Shown here one piece after another: positions 37,998 through 47,429 of a stretch of DNA of 64,000 nucleotides. Source of the DNA: CAJFUR01 sp904420575 (lineage in GTDB: Bacteria; Actinomycetota; Coriobacteriia; Coriobacteriales; Eggerthellaceae); contig OZ221973.1 in assembly GCA_965119745.1 (NCBI GenBank), positions 2,604,001 through 2,668,000 of the forward strand. The letters run 5' to 3'. The notes under the pieces were generated by a model. It was not told the DNA's origin, made no database searches, and saw only the letters and a program-made list of their open reading frames with translations. Made by a program: the position numbers and the translations under genes. Position 1 is the first letter of the stretch. Every line of letters starts with the position of its first letter.

Positions 37998-38290
37998 AAA
38001 AAAATCCCGCTGCAGACAGCCTGCACCAGGACCTCAGAAGGAAGGGAGCTATGCGCCGCCCTGCGCCGAAGCGCCGATGCGGCCATGCTCTGATCGGACT
38101 GATAACGGAGTCGCCGGTCCAGGCTACTTGCCCCGCGTGCCGCCGGAGGTCGTCCGGATGCGCCGCGCAACGTTCGCGCCGAACTGCTCGGAGGTGGCGT
38201 TCAGGCCGCCCACCGCCGGCTCGCAGCATCCGCCGGCTCTCTGAAGATGGGTTCGTCCCTACTGTCCTCGTCAACGCATTTCGTATGAAG
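37998..38290 (-). promoter_or_regulatory. T-box-like leader with terminator before ilvD
   Basis: Read on the minus strand, the leader holds GACGAGGACAGTAGGG (38272-38257), then AGAGAGCCGG (38242-38233) and CTGAACGCCACCTCCGAG around 38195, the usual run of a T-box stem I. A degenerate T-box core TGGACCGGCGAC lies at 38121-38110. An intrinsic terminator follows: CCTGGTGCAG with CTGCAGCGGG, nine of ten paired, then seven T (38030-37998). A T-box binds uncharged tRNA to allow read-through. The triplet in the specifier position reads GCC, not a branched-chain codon; that placement is tentative. Confidence 0.65.
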
Positions 38291-38302
38291 TTGTTGAGAG
38301 AA

Positions 38303-38330
38303 AGTATACCCTTTGCCGCGCCGCATGCAA
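38303..38330 (-). promoter_or_regulatory. Promoter of the ilv operon leader
   Basis: On the minus strand, -35 TTGCAT (38330-38325) and -10 TATACT (38308-38303) are 16 bases apart. Transcription would start about 25 bases before the T-box stem I motifs, which fits a leader-controlled operon. Confidence 0.65.
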
Positions 38331-38662
38331 GAAAAAACCAGGAAGATCGAGCCATCGCCGCGGAATGCACCTTCATCGCGCGAACGGGCTTCACGGCCCG
38401 GCTCCCGAAACGGTGTGCTCGGCCATGGCTTCCAAGACGTCCGCAACCCTCCGACGGCACGGCGACAAACCCGCCCCAAGGCGTCCGCGCGCTCACGGCC
38501 GCGTCCGACACGCCCACGGCCATGCCCATGCGGCCGGCATGCCGCCTCAACTTCGAATTGACCCTATTGACGTGCCCTTTTCCCACAGGGAGGATGGGAC
38601 GGTGCGCGGTTTCGCAGAAGGAGGCGCGCACGGTTCGTGCAGGCAACGAGAGAAGAGGAACC
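38331..38662. other. Gene-less stretch upstream of the aquaporin gene
   Basis: About 330 bases between the ilv promoter and the divergent aquaporin gene. Long open frames here lack family character. TTGACC and TTGACG hexamers near 38555-38570 could be -35 boxes for the aquaporin gene, but no matching -10 box is clear. Confidence 0.4.
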
Positions 38663-39379
38663 ATGGAACCATCATCGATCAAGAAATATGCCGCCGAGAC
38701 GCTGGGCACCTTCGTGCTCACCCTGTTCGGCTGTGGCAGTGCCGCGATCGGCGGCGCGGCGCTGGGCCCGGTGGGCATCGCGCTCGCATTCGGCCTGTCC
38801 ATCGTCGCGATGGCGTTCGTCATCGGCAACGTGTCGGGCTGCCACATCAACCCGGCCGTGTCGCTGGGGCTGTTCATGGACAAGCGCCTTTCCGGCAAGG
38901 ATCTCATAGGCTACTGGGTAGCGCAGTTCGTCGGGGGCATCGTGGCCGCCGCCGTGCTGGCGCTGATCATCAGCCTGTGCGATCTGGGCGGCGTGGCCGC
39001 CACGGGACTCGGCTGCAACGGCTACGACGCGGCTTCCAGCATCGGGCTCACCGCCGTGGGCGCCGCCCTCGTCGAGATCGTCCTCACCTGCATCTTCGTG
39101 CTGTCCGTGCTGGGATCCACCGCCGACGCGAAGACCGCCCCCTTCGCGGGCATCATCATCGGCCTCACGCTGACTTTCGTGCACGTCATGGGCATCCCGC
39201 TGACCGGCACCTCCGTGAACCCCGCCCGCAGCTTCGGCCCCGCGCTCGTGATGGCCTTCAACGGCGACGCGACCGCGCTGTCCCAGGTGTGGGTCTTCAT
39301 CGCGGCGCCGCTCGTGGGCGCCGCGCTGGCTGCCCTCGTGTGGAAGGCGTTCAAGGCCAAGGAGCCGAAGGAGGCCTAG
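38663..39379 (+). CDS. Aquaporin, MIP family
   Basis: A 238-residue channel with six membrane helices. Both NPA boxes are intact (HINPAVSLG at about residue 70 and TSVNPARSFGP at about 187), with the arginine of the selectivity filter after the second. The length and the absence of the glycerol-channel inserts suggest an AqpZ-like water channel, though small solutes cannot be excluded. The start has a GAAGAGGA site. A strong terminator follows. Confidence 0.9.
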   Translation: MEPSSIKKYAAETLGTFVLTLFGCGSAAIGGAALGPVGIALAFGLSIVAMAFVIGNVSGCHINPAVSLGLFMDKRLSGKDLIGYWVAQFVGGIVAAAVLALIISLCDLGGVAATGLGCNGYDAASSIGLTAVGAALVEIVLTCIFVLSVLGSTADAKTAPFAGIIIGLTLTFVHVMGIPLTGTSVNPARSFGPALVMAFNGDATALSQVWVFIAAPLVGAALAALVWKAFKAKEPKEA

Positions 39380-39467
39380 CCTCGGTGGGGGCGCTGTGCC
39401 CCGCCGAGCCGCCCAGCCGCCGAGCGCCCCGCCCCCTGCTGCTCCTTCCCGACATCGCCTCCTGTAG

Positions 39468-39506
39468 CCCCCTCGCCGATTCGCCGGCGAGGGGGTTTTC
39501 TTGTTT
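39468..39506 (+). terminator. Intrinsic terminator after the aquaporin gene
   Basis: An 11-bp perfect stem (CCCCCTCGCCG with CGGCGAGGGGG, 6-base loop) is followed by TTTTCTTGTTT. The rest of the gap to 39704 holds no supported gene, only a small palindrome GTGCGCGCAC. Confidence 0.85.
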
Positions 39507-39704
39507 CCCGAGGTCATGTTTCGGTTTTCCTACCGAATGCCCTATTCCCAGAAACGTTTGGCCCCTCAAGGCGGCGCACGTGCGCGCACCTCATACACTC
39601 GGTCATTGCACCCTGCATGATTTCATCCGAGCATCGAGCGCGCCGACGGCGGCCTTCTGCCGCGCGGCGCAACCGCTGCGCGACTTCAAAGAAAGGAGGA
39701 GCCG

Positions 39705-40610
39705 ATGACGTATCGAGGCGTGCCCTTCCTCGTCACCGAACGGGCCGGGGCCCGCAGCGCAGAGCCTCCGCGCGCCTCTGGGCGTCCCCTGCTCCCCCGC
39801 CGCCTTTCGGGCATCCGGTTCTCCACGTCGGCGCGCCGCACCTCCCAAGGCCGCGCGCTCCCCTTCGTGCCGGAAGGCGCTTCGACGCCCGTGACGCCCG
39901 CCTCGTCGGGCCGCAGCGAGAACGCCGCGCCGCGCCTTTCCGACGTCGATCCGCGCACGCTGCTCCTGGGTTTGCTGGCGCTGCTGGCCATCGCGGTCGT
40001 CTCCGCGCTCGTCGGCACCGCGATCGCACGGTTCGCCTTCGGCTACGTCGAACGCGCGAACTCCCCCTTCGCCATCAGCCAGCAGGCCGTGAACCTGAGC
40101 ACGCCGCAGAGCGCCTGGGAAAAGGGCGCTGCGCCCCAGCTCTACCAGACCGACCCCCAGTGGGCGGAACGCCCCTACGGCGCCTCCACCCTGGGAGCGT
40201 TGGGTGCCGCGCCTACCTGCCTGGCCATGGCGCACGTCGCCTTGAGCGGGGACGCGACGGTGGGCCCCGTGGAGGCGGCCGCCTACGCCCAGAACAACGG
40301 CTTCGCGCAGGAGGACGCCACCCCGCTTCTGACCGACGGGGCGGCGGGCCTCGGCCTGTCCGCCAAGGCGGTGGAGCCCGACGAGATGGCCCTGCGCAGC
40401 GAGCTCAACCGCGGCCGGCCCGTCATCTGCGCCACAGCGCCCGGCACCTTCGACGAGGCCACCTCCTACATCGTGCTCGTGCGCATCGACGAGTACAGCC
40501 AACTGATCATCCGCGACCCCCTGAGCAGCGAGCACACGGAACAGCACTGGACCTTCGAGGACATCCTGGGCACCAGCGTCGGCCTGTGGTCCTACACCCT
40601 CGCGCAGTAG
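39705..40610 (+). CDS. C39-like peptidase-fold membrane protein, possibly inactive
   Basis: A 301-residue protein with a basic cytoplasmic N-terminus of about 85 residues, one membrane helix (LLLGLLALLAIAVVSALVG) and an extracytoplasmic C39/papain-like domain. The nucleophile segment APTCLAMAHVALSGD keeps the cysteine. The place where homologues have the catalytic histidine reads EATSYIVLVRID, without histidine. A pseudo-enzyme or substrate-binding role is therefore likely. The start has a GAAAGGAGG site. Confidence 0.7.
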   Translation: MTYRGVPFLVTERAGARSAEPPRASGRPLLPRRLSGIRFSTSARRTSQGRALPFVPEGASTPVTPASSGRSENAAPRLSDVDPRTLLLGLLALLAIAVVSALVGTAIARFAFGYVERANSPFAISQQAVNLSTPQSAWEKGAAPQLYQTDPQWAERPYGASTLGALGAAPTCLAMAHVALSGDATVGPVEAAAYAQNNGFAQEDATPLLTDGAAGLGLSAKAVEPDEMALRSELNRGRPVICATAPGTFDEATSYIVLVRIDEYSQLIIRDPLSSEHTEQHWTFEDILGTSVGLWSYTLAQ

Positions 40611-40751
40611 CCCGAGCGCAGCAGGCCGCGCGCAAGGCGCAGGCAGCACCTGCGCCCCTCTCCCGCACGCACGCCCCCGGACGCAACACGCTTCCCGCAC
40701 GCCGCCTCACGCGCGCAACGCCGCACCTGCACCCTTCGCCTTCCAGGCACG

Positions 40752-42206
40752 TCACTCCGAAGCAGGGGCCGCCGGCGTGATCTCAGGGTCGTTGCGCTCC
40801 TTTTCGCGCATGATGCGGTCCTCCTCGATCACGCGCTTCCGAAGCAGCAGGCTCAAGGCCAGGTACACGACCACGGTCATGGGAGCCACCAGCAAGAACG
40901 GCACGGGCAAAAGGCCGTTCAGGTACAGCGAGCCGGCCACCAGCGTCACCAGCACGATGGTGACGACGCCGCGCCAGTTGACCGCGCCGATGTACTTGAG
41001 CGACACGATGCCGCGCGAGCCGATGTGCAGCCGCCCGCGCACGAGGTAGTAGTCGGTGATGAGCAGGAAGCACCACGACATGGTCAGGATGGAGCCGATG
41101 CCCATGAAGGAGTTGACCTGGTCCAGGATGTTGCCGAAGATGAACACCACGCCGATGAGGTTCACCGCCACCACGGCCACGGGCCACTTCAGCTTGACGC
41201 CGAACAGGCTGTCGAACAGGTTCGACATGGCGTTGCTGCTGCTGATGGAGTTAGACGTCTCCACCTTCAGCTGCGACAGGCAGATGATGACCATGCCCAC
41301 CAGGCCCAGCGACAGCACGAACGTGATGCCGGGATTGGTGATGGCCGCGTTGGCGGCGCCCACCTCGTCGTAGCCTTGCGCCAGAAAGTACTGGTAGGAC
41401 ACGTCGAAGCCATAGTAGGCCAGAAGCGCGCCGAACACGTACGTGAGCACGGCGAACACGCTGCCCACCACCGATATGGCAGCCAGGTCGCGCTCCTTCT
41501 TCACGAACCTCGTGAAGTCCGAAGAGAACAGCGCCATGAGCCCCGACGTCATGATGCTGTAGTTCACGGCGTAGGCGAAGCCTTCCATCTGGCCCACATG
41601 CGGCACCAGCACGCCGTGCGTGAGCGCGTCTGCCAGATGCCCTTCCTGCGCGATGCTGCCCGCCACGAAGAGCAGGGCCACGAACAGCAGGCCGACGAAC
41701 ACCATGTTGAACCGCGCGATGAACTTCATGCCGAACAGCGACATGAGCACCCAGGCCGCAGAAATGCCTAGGTACAGCAAGTGCTTGGTCACCTCGTCCG
41801 TCCAGCCGAAGTAATAGATGATCGCATTGCCCAGCTGCACCGTGCCGATGGCAAGGGTGCCGACGAGCAGGAATATCCAGATGAGCGAGTCGAGCGCCGA
41901 CCCTTTCGTGCCGAACACGTACAAACGCGAGGTCACGTTGCTGGGAAGCCCTTCGCGAAACGAGATCCTGCCCACGAAGAACGTCAGGAACACGCTGAGG
42001 GCGAACATGATGGCCGCCGCTCCCAATCCGTAATAGCAGCCGGCATAGTACGCCACGATGCCGCCGCCCATCAGCTTGGTCAGGCTGGAGACCACGCCCG
42101 AAAGGATGGCGGCGACGCCGGTCCACCCGAGCTTCTTGTCTTCGGGAACCTTCTCGAAGAGCGACACCTGCGCCGTAGCCGCGCCTTTGGCTTTGCCAGG
42201 ACCCAT
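40752..42206 (-). CDS. NCS1-family cytosine/purine-type permease
   Basis: A 484-residue, twelve-helix transporter of the NCS1 family (CodB-like). Helix 1 carries SGVVSSLTKLMGGG; later helices carry NYSIMTSGLMALFSSDFTRF and VETSNSISSSNAMSN, which line the substrate site in this family. It probably imports a nucleobase, hydantoin or related heterocycle by ion symport. No catabolic enzyme gene adjoins it. The start MGPGKAKG was chosen on AAAGGGG upstream; the frame is open further upstream. Confidence 0.82.
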   Translation of the reverse strand: MGPGKAKGAATAQVSLFEKVPEDKKLGWTGVAAILSGVVSSLTKLMGGGIVAYYAGCYYGLGAAAIMFALSVFLTFFVGRISFREGLPSNVTSRLYVFGTKGSALDSLIWIFLLVGTLAIGTVQLGNAIIYYFGWTDEVTKHLLYLGISAAWVLMSLFGMKFIARFNMVFVGLLFVALLFVAGSIAQEGHLADALTHGVLVPHVGQMEGFAYAVNYSIMTSGLMALFSSDFTRFVKKERDLAAISVVGSVFAVLTYVFGALLAYYGFDVSYQYFLAQGYDEVGAANAAITNPGITFVLSLGLVGMVIICLSQLKVETSNSISSSNAMSNLFDSLFGVKLKWPVAVVAVNLIGVVFIFGNILDQVNSFMGIGSILTMSWCFLLITDYYLVRGRLHIGSRGIVSLKYIGAVNWRGVVTIVLVTLVAGSLYLNGLLPVPFLLVAPMTVVVYLALSLLLRKRVIEEDRIMREKERNDPEITPAAPASE

Positions 42207-42365
42207 GACCGAACGACCCCTTTCCCCTGCCATGCAGGCGGTGCGGCTGCGGTGCCCGCCGCTCTTCGCAGCCTTTTGGCGCAGCCGCCCTGTCTGCATG
42301 CACACGCTTCCAGAATGGTTGCCGGGCCCGCAGGCGCCCAAGGCGCCGAGAGCGTCCGGCTCACG

Positions 42366-42395
42366 AAAAGGGCCCTGCACCGCCATGCAGGGCCC
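42366..42395 (-). terminator. Intrinsic terminator of the GntP-type gene
   Basis: A perfect 10-bp stem (GGGCCCTGCA with TGCAGGGCCC, 6-base loop), followed on the minus strand by TTTT, lies 12 bases after the stop codon. Confidence 0.85.
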
Positions 42396-42407
42396 GAAAG
42401 ACCGTTC

Positions 42408-43727
42408 CTACACGATGCCCACGTTCGCCATGACGATCATGACGACCAGGGCGCACAGACCGGCCCCGATGGAGATGGCGGCGATGTGCTTGTAGGAGTT
42501 CTTGTGGGTGAGCCCCATGGCGGCCAGCATGCCGAACATGGCGCCGGAGTTGGGCAGCGCGCCGCCGATGGTGGCGGAGGTGGCGATGATCTTCGCCAGG
42601 GCCGCCGGGTCCACGCCCGTGGCCAGGTAGGGATCCAGGAAGTTCTGGGCGATGATGCCCACGGCGCCCGAACCCGAACCCATGATGCCGCCGAGCGCGG
42701 CCGCCATGGTGGCGGCGGACACGTAGGTGCCGCCCGGCATGTTGAAGATGGCCTCGTAGATGACCGAGAAGCCCATCGAAGCAGCGGCCACGGTGCCCAC
42801 GCCGACGGCAGCCGAAGTGAACACGGCAGGACCGACGCCCGCGACGGCGCCCTTGCCCAGAACGTCGCGCACGCTGTCGAGGTGCTTGTAGAACGCCACG
42901 ATGGACACGATCACGGCGACGAGCATGGCGATGTACACCACGTTCTTGATGCCGGCGGCCGACCCGCCGATGATGATGGCGATCAGCACGATGAGCGGAA
43001 GCAGCGACACGAACAGGTTGGGAAGCTTCGTCTCGGCCTCGACTTCCTTGTCGGCCTCGGTGATCTCGTAGGTCTCGCCCTTGGCCTGCGCGCGCTTGAG
43101 CGCGAACTTGATGTAGACGCAGCTGACCGCGATGGCGATGATGGAGCCCACGATGCCCATGATGGGAGCGGCCGTGAGCGACACGCCGCAGCCGTTAGCG
43201 GCGTTGATCCAGGCCACGGCCGGCACGCCGGGGATCATGGCCATGGTGAACGAGCAGGCGCCCAGCGTCCAGGCGGCGCAGAACAGATGCCACGGGATGT
43301 TGCATTCGCGGAACAGCGGGCGGGCCAGCGGGATGAGCGCGAACATGGCCACGAACATCGAGATGCCGGCATACGTGAGAAGCGCGCCCACGGCAGAGAT
43401 GCCCAGAAGCACGAAGTACGGGCTGTTCTTGCCCACCTTGTTCATGATGGCCTGGGCGATGGCCTTGGCAGCGCCCGACTTGTCCATGAACTCGCCCATG
43501 ATGGCGCCGCCCATGAAGATGAGCAGGTTGCCGCGGATGAACCCGGCCAGGCCGGTGACGTACGAGGTCTCGGTGCCCACCATGGCGTTCATGATGTCCA
43601 TGCCGTTGGTGAGCGCGATGACGATGGCGGTCACGATGGACGTGATGAGCACGTTCCATCCCTTCATGGCCGCGACGACGAAGAACACGAGCCCGACCAC
43701 GATGCCGAGGACTCCTATCCATTCCAT
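42408..43727 (-). CDS. GntP-family permease
   Basis: A 439-residue polytopic transporter of the GntP/ion-transporter type, with glycine-rich re-entrant parts (MGSGSGAVGIIAQNF and ATIGGALPNSGAMFG). Family members carry gluconate, hydroxybutyrate or other small hydroxy acids. The start MEWIGVLG follows AAAGGGG. There is no linked enzyme, so the substrate is open. Upstream on the same strand, past repeat copy 3, is the FeS subunit of a molybdenum enzyme, about 360 bases away. Confidence 0.82.
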   Translation of the reverse strand: MEWIGVLGIVVGLVFFVVAAMKGWNVLITSIVTAIVIALTNGMDIMNAMVGTETSYVTGLAGFIRGNLLIFMGGAIMGEFMDKSGAAKAIAQAIMNKVGKNSPYFVLLGISAVGALLTYAGISMFVAMFALIPLARPLFRECNIPWHLFCAAWTLGACSFTMAMIPGVPAVAWINAANGCGVSLTAAPIMGIVGSIIAIAVSCVYIKFALKRAQAKGETYEITEADKEVEAETKLPNLFVSLLPLIVLIAIIIGGSAAGIKNVVYIAMLVAVIVSIVAFYKHLDSVRDVLGKGAVAGVGPAVFTSAAVGVGTVAAASMGFSVIYEAIFNMPGGTYVSAATMAAALGGIMGSGSGAVGIIAQNFLDPYLATGVDPAALAKIIATSATIGGALPNSGAMFGMLAAMGLTHKNSYKHIAAISIGAGLCALVVMIVMANVGIV

Positions 43728-43913
43728 GTTGTTTCCCCTTTCAAGCAAATGAATGTCGGCGGTCGCAAAAAGCGCGGGCCGCCCTTCGCTTCGCTTCCGA
43801 AACCTGCGCCCGGCCTCTTGGCGGCAAGGCCGCCGGCACGCTTTGGAAGCGAATCCCTCATCGGGGGCGGCAGGTCACACCGCCCCCGCTTGAAGCAATT
43901 GGTGCCGAAATCG

Positions 43914-44082
43914 CCGGTTGGCGTAGTCAGTCAGCGAGGGCGTCCCTCGTGCCCTAGATTCGTGGGATGGCGCAGGCGAAGCGTACGCCAGGTACGCGAG
44001 CCCGCGGTATCGCGCGAAGACGGGGTGCGAGGGACGGCCGCAGCGTCGGCCTGTTCCGCTGGCCACCAGACCAGCGGAACCC
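43914..44082 (+). repeat. Structured intergenic element, copy 3
   Basis: Third copy, the most diverged. It opens GGTTGGCGTAGTCAGTCAGC. The 7-bp stem is TCCCTCG (43943-43949) with CGAGGGA (44028-44034), fully paired though unlike copies 1 and 2. The inner hairpin GCGTA/TACGC is kept with a different loop. The terminal hairpin (44055-44082) has arms GTTCCGCTGG and CCAGCGGAAC, and ends two bases from the stop codon of the convergent FeS gene. It lies in a 357-base gene-less gap. Confidence 0.8.
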
Positions 44083-44084
44083 CC

Positions 44085-44828
44085 TTACGCCATGTCGTTT
44101 CTGGTGGCGCGCATGAGCTCCACGGCGGAGCCGTGCTTCATGCGCAGCTCGTTGCGGCGGATGGTGCCTTCGTCGAAGGACGCCAGGTCCTCTTCGCTTT
44201 CATACAGCGTCCCCAGGTCTCCGCGCTGCTGGTTGAGCGCGATGGCCTCTGCCGCGTCGTAGGGCAGAAGCGGCGTCTTCTCGCGCGGGTTCCAGATGAG
44301 GAAGGCCGGCTTCGTGGCCTCGGGCGAGGGCATGCCTTCGCAGTAGCGCACGTCGCCGTACTTCCCGATCAGCTCGTCGAGCGGGCCGAAGTCGAACGCG
44401 CGCAGCGGGCAGCTCATCGTGCAGGCGGGCTGCATGCCTTCCGCCAGGCGGTCGACGCACATCGTGCACTTGCTCATCTTGCAGTCGGGCTCGTCGGTGG
44501 CGAACCGGGGCGCGCCGTAGGGGCACGCGTCGTAGCATTCGCGGCAGCCGATGCACTTGTCCTGGTCCACCAGGACGGCACCGAACTCGTCCTCCTTGTA
44601 GATGGCGCCCTGCTTGCAGGCCTTGACGCACGAGGGGTCCTCGCAGTGCGCGCACGGGAACGCCAGCGAATGCAGGCGGACGTTCGGGAACGTGCCCGTC
44701 TCCCATTCGTAGACGGTCATCCACTTTTCGGCGCCGGGCTCGATCCCGTTCCAGTCCTTGCAGGCGATACTGCACGCCTGGCAGGCGTAGCAGCGGTTCA
44801 TGTCGAAGAAAAATCCGTACTGGGTCAT
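44085..44828 (-). CDS. DmsB-type ferredoxin subunit, four clusters
   Basis: A 247-residue electron-transfer subunit with sixteen cysteines in four motifs (CYACQACSIAC, CAHCEDPSCVKAC, CIGCRECYDAC and CTMC with CTMSC). A soluble C-terminal part of about 90 residues follows. Three bases after the catalytic gene, so the two form one complex. There is no NrfD anchor or TorD chaperone gene with them, unlike the first system in the window. Confidence 0.9.
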   Translation of the reverse strand: MTQYGFFFDMNRCYACQACSIACKDWNGIEPGAEKWMTVYEWETGTFPNVRLHSLAFPCAHCEDPSCVKACKQGAIYKEDEFGAVLVDQDKCIGCRECYDACPYGAPRFATDEPDCKMSKCTMCVDRLAEGMQPACTMSCPLRAFDFGPLDELIGKYGDVRYCEGMPSPEATKPAFLIWNPREKTPLLPYDAAEAIALNQQRGDLGTLYESEEDLASFDEGTIRRNELRMKHGSAVELMRATRNDMA

Positions 44829-44831
44829 CGT

Positions 44832-47429
44832 CTATTCCTCCCCTTCGCCCAGCGACCGGCGCAGGCCAAGCGCCACGCTCGCGCCGCGCATGCCGCCGCG
44901 CTCCGCCTCCAGGCCGAACCCTTCGGCGTCTCCGTCGGCCACCTTCTCGACCTCCACCAGGCCCGCGATGATGAGCGCGCCCAGGATATGGGGCAGATGC
45001 CCGTCGTCCAGCAGGATGTTCGGCGTGCCGCGCAGGTCCTGGCCGAACCTGTTCATCTCGGCCGGGGCGCCGTCGGTCTGGTACCACGCGCCATGGTGCA
45101 CGGCCGCGGTGCCGGGGGTCATGCGGTTGGTCACGTACGCCGTGAGCAGCGTCTCGCCGCGGTCGCTGTACACGCGGCACACGTCGCCGTCGCGTATGCC
45201 GCGCGCCTTGGCGTCCACGCCCGAGATCCACACGGCGTGGCGGTAGCAGTCCTCGCGCATGTACGGGTTGTTGTCGTTGCTGGAATGCTGGCGGTAGATG
45301 GACACCGGCGACACCATCGACAGCGGGTAGTCCTTCGCCTTCGGGTTGTAGAAGCCGTCGTTCGAGGCCGACCCGATGTCGCCTTCCACGTAGCTGGGGC
45401 TCCACACCGGCATGGGGTCGATGTGGCCGCGCCAGCGCGACTCGGTCATGTCGTGGGTCTTCACGAAGTTCGAGACGAACTCGATCTTGCCCGTCGGCGT
45501 GCCGAAGGGGCTCTCGCCCTTGCCGATCATGGCCTTGAACGGGTAGTACGGCTCGTCGATCTCGGTGCGCACCACGGGGTTGGCGTTGAATTCCTCCCAG
45601 GTGGGACGGTGGTCGTAGCCGAGGAACCGCATGTAGGCCGCGTTGTCGGCCCATTGCTCGAAGGCCTCGCGGTAGATGGCCTCCTGCGCGTCCACCCAGC
45701 CTTCCCATTCCACGTCCTTGAGGCGCGGGTTGTAGCCTTCGGCCACCTCGTCGCCCAGGCGCTTGGCGATCTGCGTCCACACCCATTCCTTCGAGCGCAC
45801 CTCGCCCGGGAAGTCCACGCCGCGGGCGCAGAACGTGAAGTAGTTGCGCATGCCGTTCGGGCCGCTCACGAAGCGCTGATGCCCGTACATGTACTCGTCC
45901 ATGCCCTCGAACTGCCACACCGGCGCAGGCAGGATGATGTCGCAGAGCTCCGCCGTGGGCTGGTTCACGTGCCACTGGAAGCCCCAGTTGAACTCCGTGG
46001 ACGCCATGCCCGCGAAGCGCTTGTTCACGTTCGAGTGGTTGTTGCCGTAGTTGTTCTCGAAGATGATCATCTGGATGTTCGGCAGCGGAGAGTCGTTCGT
46101 GGGCGCGCCGATGCGGTGCCGGAACTCGCTTTCGCTCATGCGGCCTTCCCAGTAGTCCTTCTGGCAGGCGAGGATCTCCGTGAGGCAGTTGTTGTTGAAC
46201 AGCACCGGCACCTGGTAGCTGCCCCGGTCGCGCTGGAAGTCGGCGAAGGGCGTGGGGATGCGCCCCGGCGTGGGCAGGCACGCGCCCGTCTCGCAGCCGC
46301 CCGGGCACGCGATGTTGCCGGTCATGGCCTGCAGCAGCATGGAGGCCGCCGCGCTGTAGTCGCCCATGTGGCGCTTCGCGCAGGAGTAGAAGTACTGGAG
46401 ATGGACCGGCTTGGTGGTGCCGTACAGCCGCGCGAACTCGCGGATGGTGTCGGCCGGGACCGCGCAGATGGGAGCCGCCCACTCGGGGGTCTTCTTGATG
46501 CCGTCCTCGCCTTCGCCCATGCAGTAGGCGCGCCATTCCTCGAAGCCTTCCTGGTCGACCCACGCGTCGACGAACTCGTGGTCGATCAGGTCCTCTTCGT
46601 AGAGCACCTGCGCCACGGCCAGCATCATGGCCAGGTCGGTGCCGGGACGGATGGGTATCCACTGGTCGGCCAGGATCTCGGCCGACTGCGTGTAGCGCGG
46701 GTCGATGACGATGGTCTTGCAGCCGTACTCGTGCGCAAGCTGCATGTAGTACGACGTCGGGCCGAACCAGGCCACCACCGGATCCATGCCCCACATGACG
46801 AAGAGCTTGGAGTTGAAGATGTCGGACGCCTCGAAGCCGGGCGCAGCCGGGCTCTTGCCGCCCGCGACCTTGGTCAGGTCGACGCCCAAATGAAGCATCT
46901 CGCCGGCCGCATGCCCCGACGTGGAGTGCTCGCCCCAGGCGCCGAAGCCGGCCTCCCACCAGGGAGCCAGGGGAAACCCGTTCTTCTCGAAGCTGGGGTA
47001 CTGCGAATGGAAGATGCCGTAGGGGCCGTACTTCTCCTTGACCTCGATCATCTTCTCCGCAATGGTGTCGAGCGCTTCTTCCCAGCTGATGGGCACGAAG
47101 TAGCCTTTGCCCGCACCCTTCTCGCCCACGCGCTTCATGGGGTGCAGAAGCCGCGTCTCGGCGTAGAGCTCCTTCTTCCACGAATGGCCCATGGCGCAGG
47201 GGCGCATCTGCACGTTGCCCTTCCAGATGTTCTCCCAGCCGCAGTCCTCGCGGCTGTCGTTCTGGTTGACGGAGTCGTCAGGCTCGATCGCGATGACCTT
47301 GCCGTCCTTGACGTGGCACTTCAGGATACATGCCGAGTCCCAGCAGCCGTTCGCCGGGCACGACGTGTAGAAGATGCGTTCCCCTTCCCTCCGTGCACGG
47401 CTCGCATCGATGATGCCTTGTTTGTCCAC
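44832..47429 (-). CDS. Cytoplasmic molybdopterin oxidoreductase, DMSO reductase family
   Basis: An 865-residue catalytic subunit with an N-terminal FeS motif (CPANGCWDSACILKC, distal CAMG) that begins only about 25 residues in. No Tat signal is encoded. The start is GTG at VDKQGIID with GGAGGA upstream; the open frame further upstream has no Tat-like sequence either. It should work in the cytoplasm with the ferredoxin subunit downstream. The molybdopterin and C-terminal domains are complete. The substrate is unknown. The leader of about 145 bases, a promoter and a LysR-type palindrome upstream point to LysR control. Confidence 0.86.
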   Translation of the reverse strand: MDKQGIIDASRARREGERIFYTSCPANGCWDSACILKCHVKDGKVIAIEPDDSVNQNDSREDCGWENIWKGNVQMRPCAMGHSWKKELYAETRLLHPMKRVGEKGAGKGYFVPISWEEALDTIAEKMIEVKEKYGPYGIFHSQYPSFEKNGFPLAPWWEAGFGAWGEHSTSGHAAGEMLHLGVDLTKVAGGKSPAAPGFEASDIFNSKLFVMWGMDPVVAWFGPTSYYMQLAHEYGCKTIVIDPRYTQSAEILADQWIPIRPGTDLAMMLAVAQVLYEEDLIDHEFVDAWVDQEGFEEWRAYCMGEGEDGIKKTPEWAAPICAVPADTIREFARLYGTTKPVHLQYFYSCAKRHMGDYSAAASMLLQAMTGNIACPGGCETGACLPTPGRIPTPFADFQRDRGSYQVPVLFNNNCLTEILACQKDYWEGRMSESEFRHRIGAPTNDSPLPNIQMIIFENNYGNNHSNVNKRFAGMASTEFNWGFQWHVNQPTAELCDIILPAPVWQFEGMDEYMYGHQRFVSGPNGMRNYFTFCARGVDFPGEVRSKEWVWTQIAKRLGDEVAEGYNPRLKDVEWEGWVDAQEAIYREAFEQWADNAAYMRFLGYDHRPTWEEFNANPVVRTEIDEPYYPFKAMIGKGESPFGTPTGKIEFVSNFVKTHDMTESRWRGHIDPMPVWSPSYVEGDIGSASNDGFYNPKAKDYPLSMVSPVSIYRQHSSNDNNPYMREDCYRHAVWISGVDAKARGIRDGDVCRVYSDRGETLLTAYVTNRMTPGTAAVHHGAWYQTDGAPAEMNRFGQDLRGTPNILLDDGHLPHILGALIIAGLVEVEKVADGDAEGFGLEAERGGMRGASVALGLRRSLGEGEE

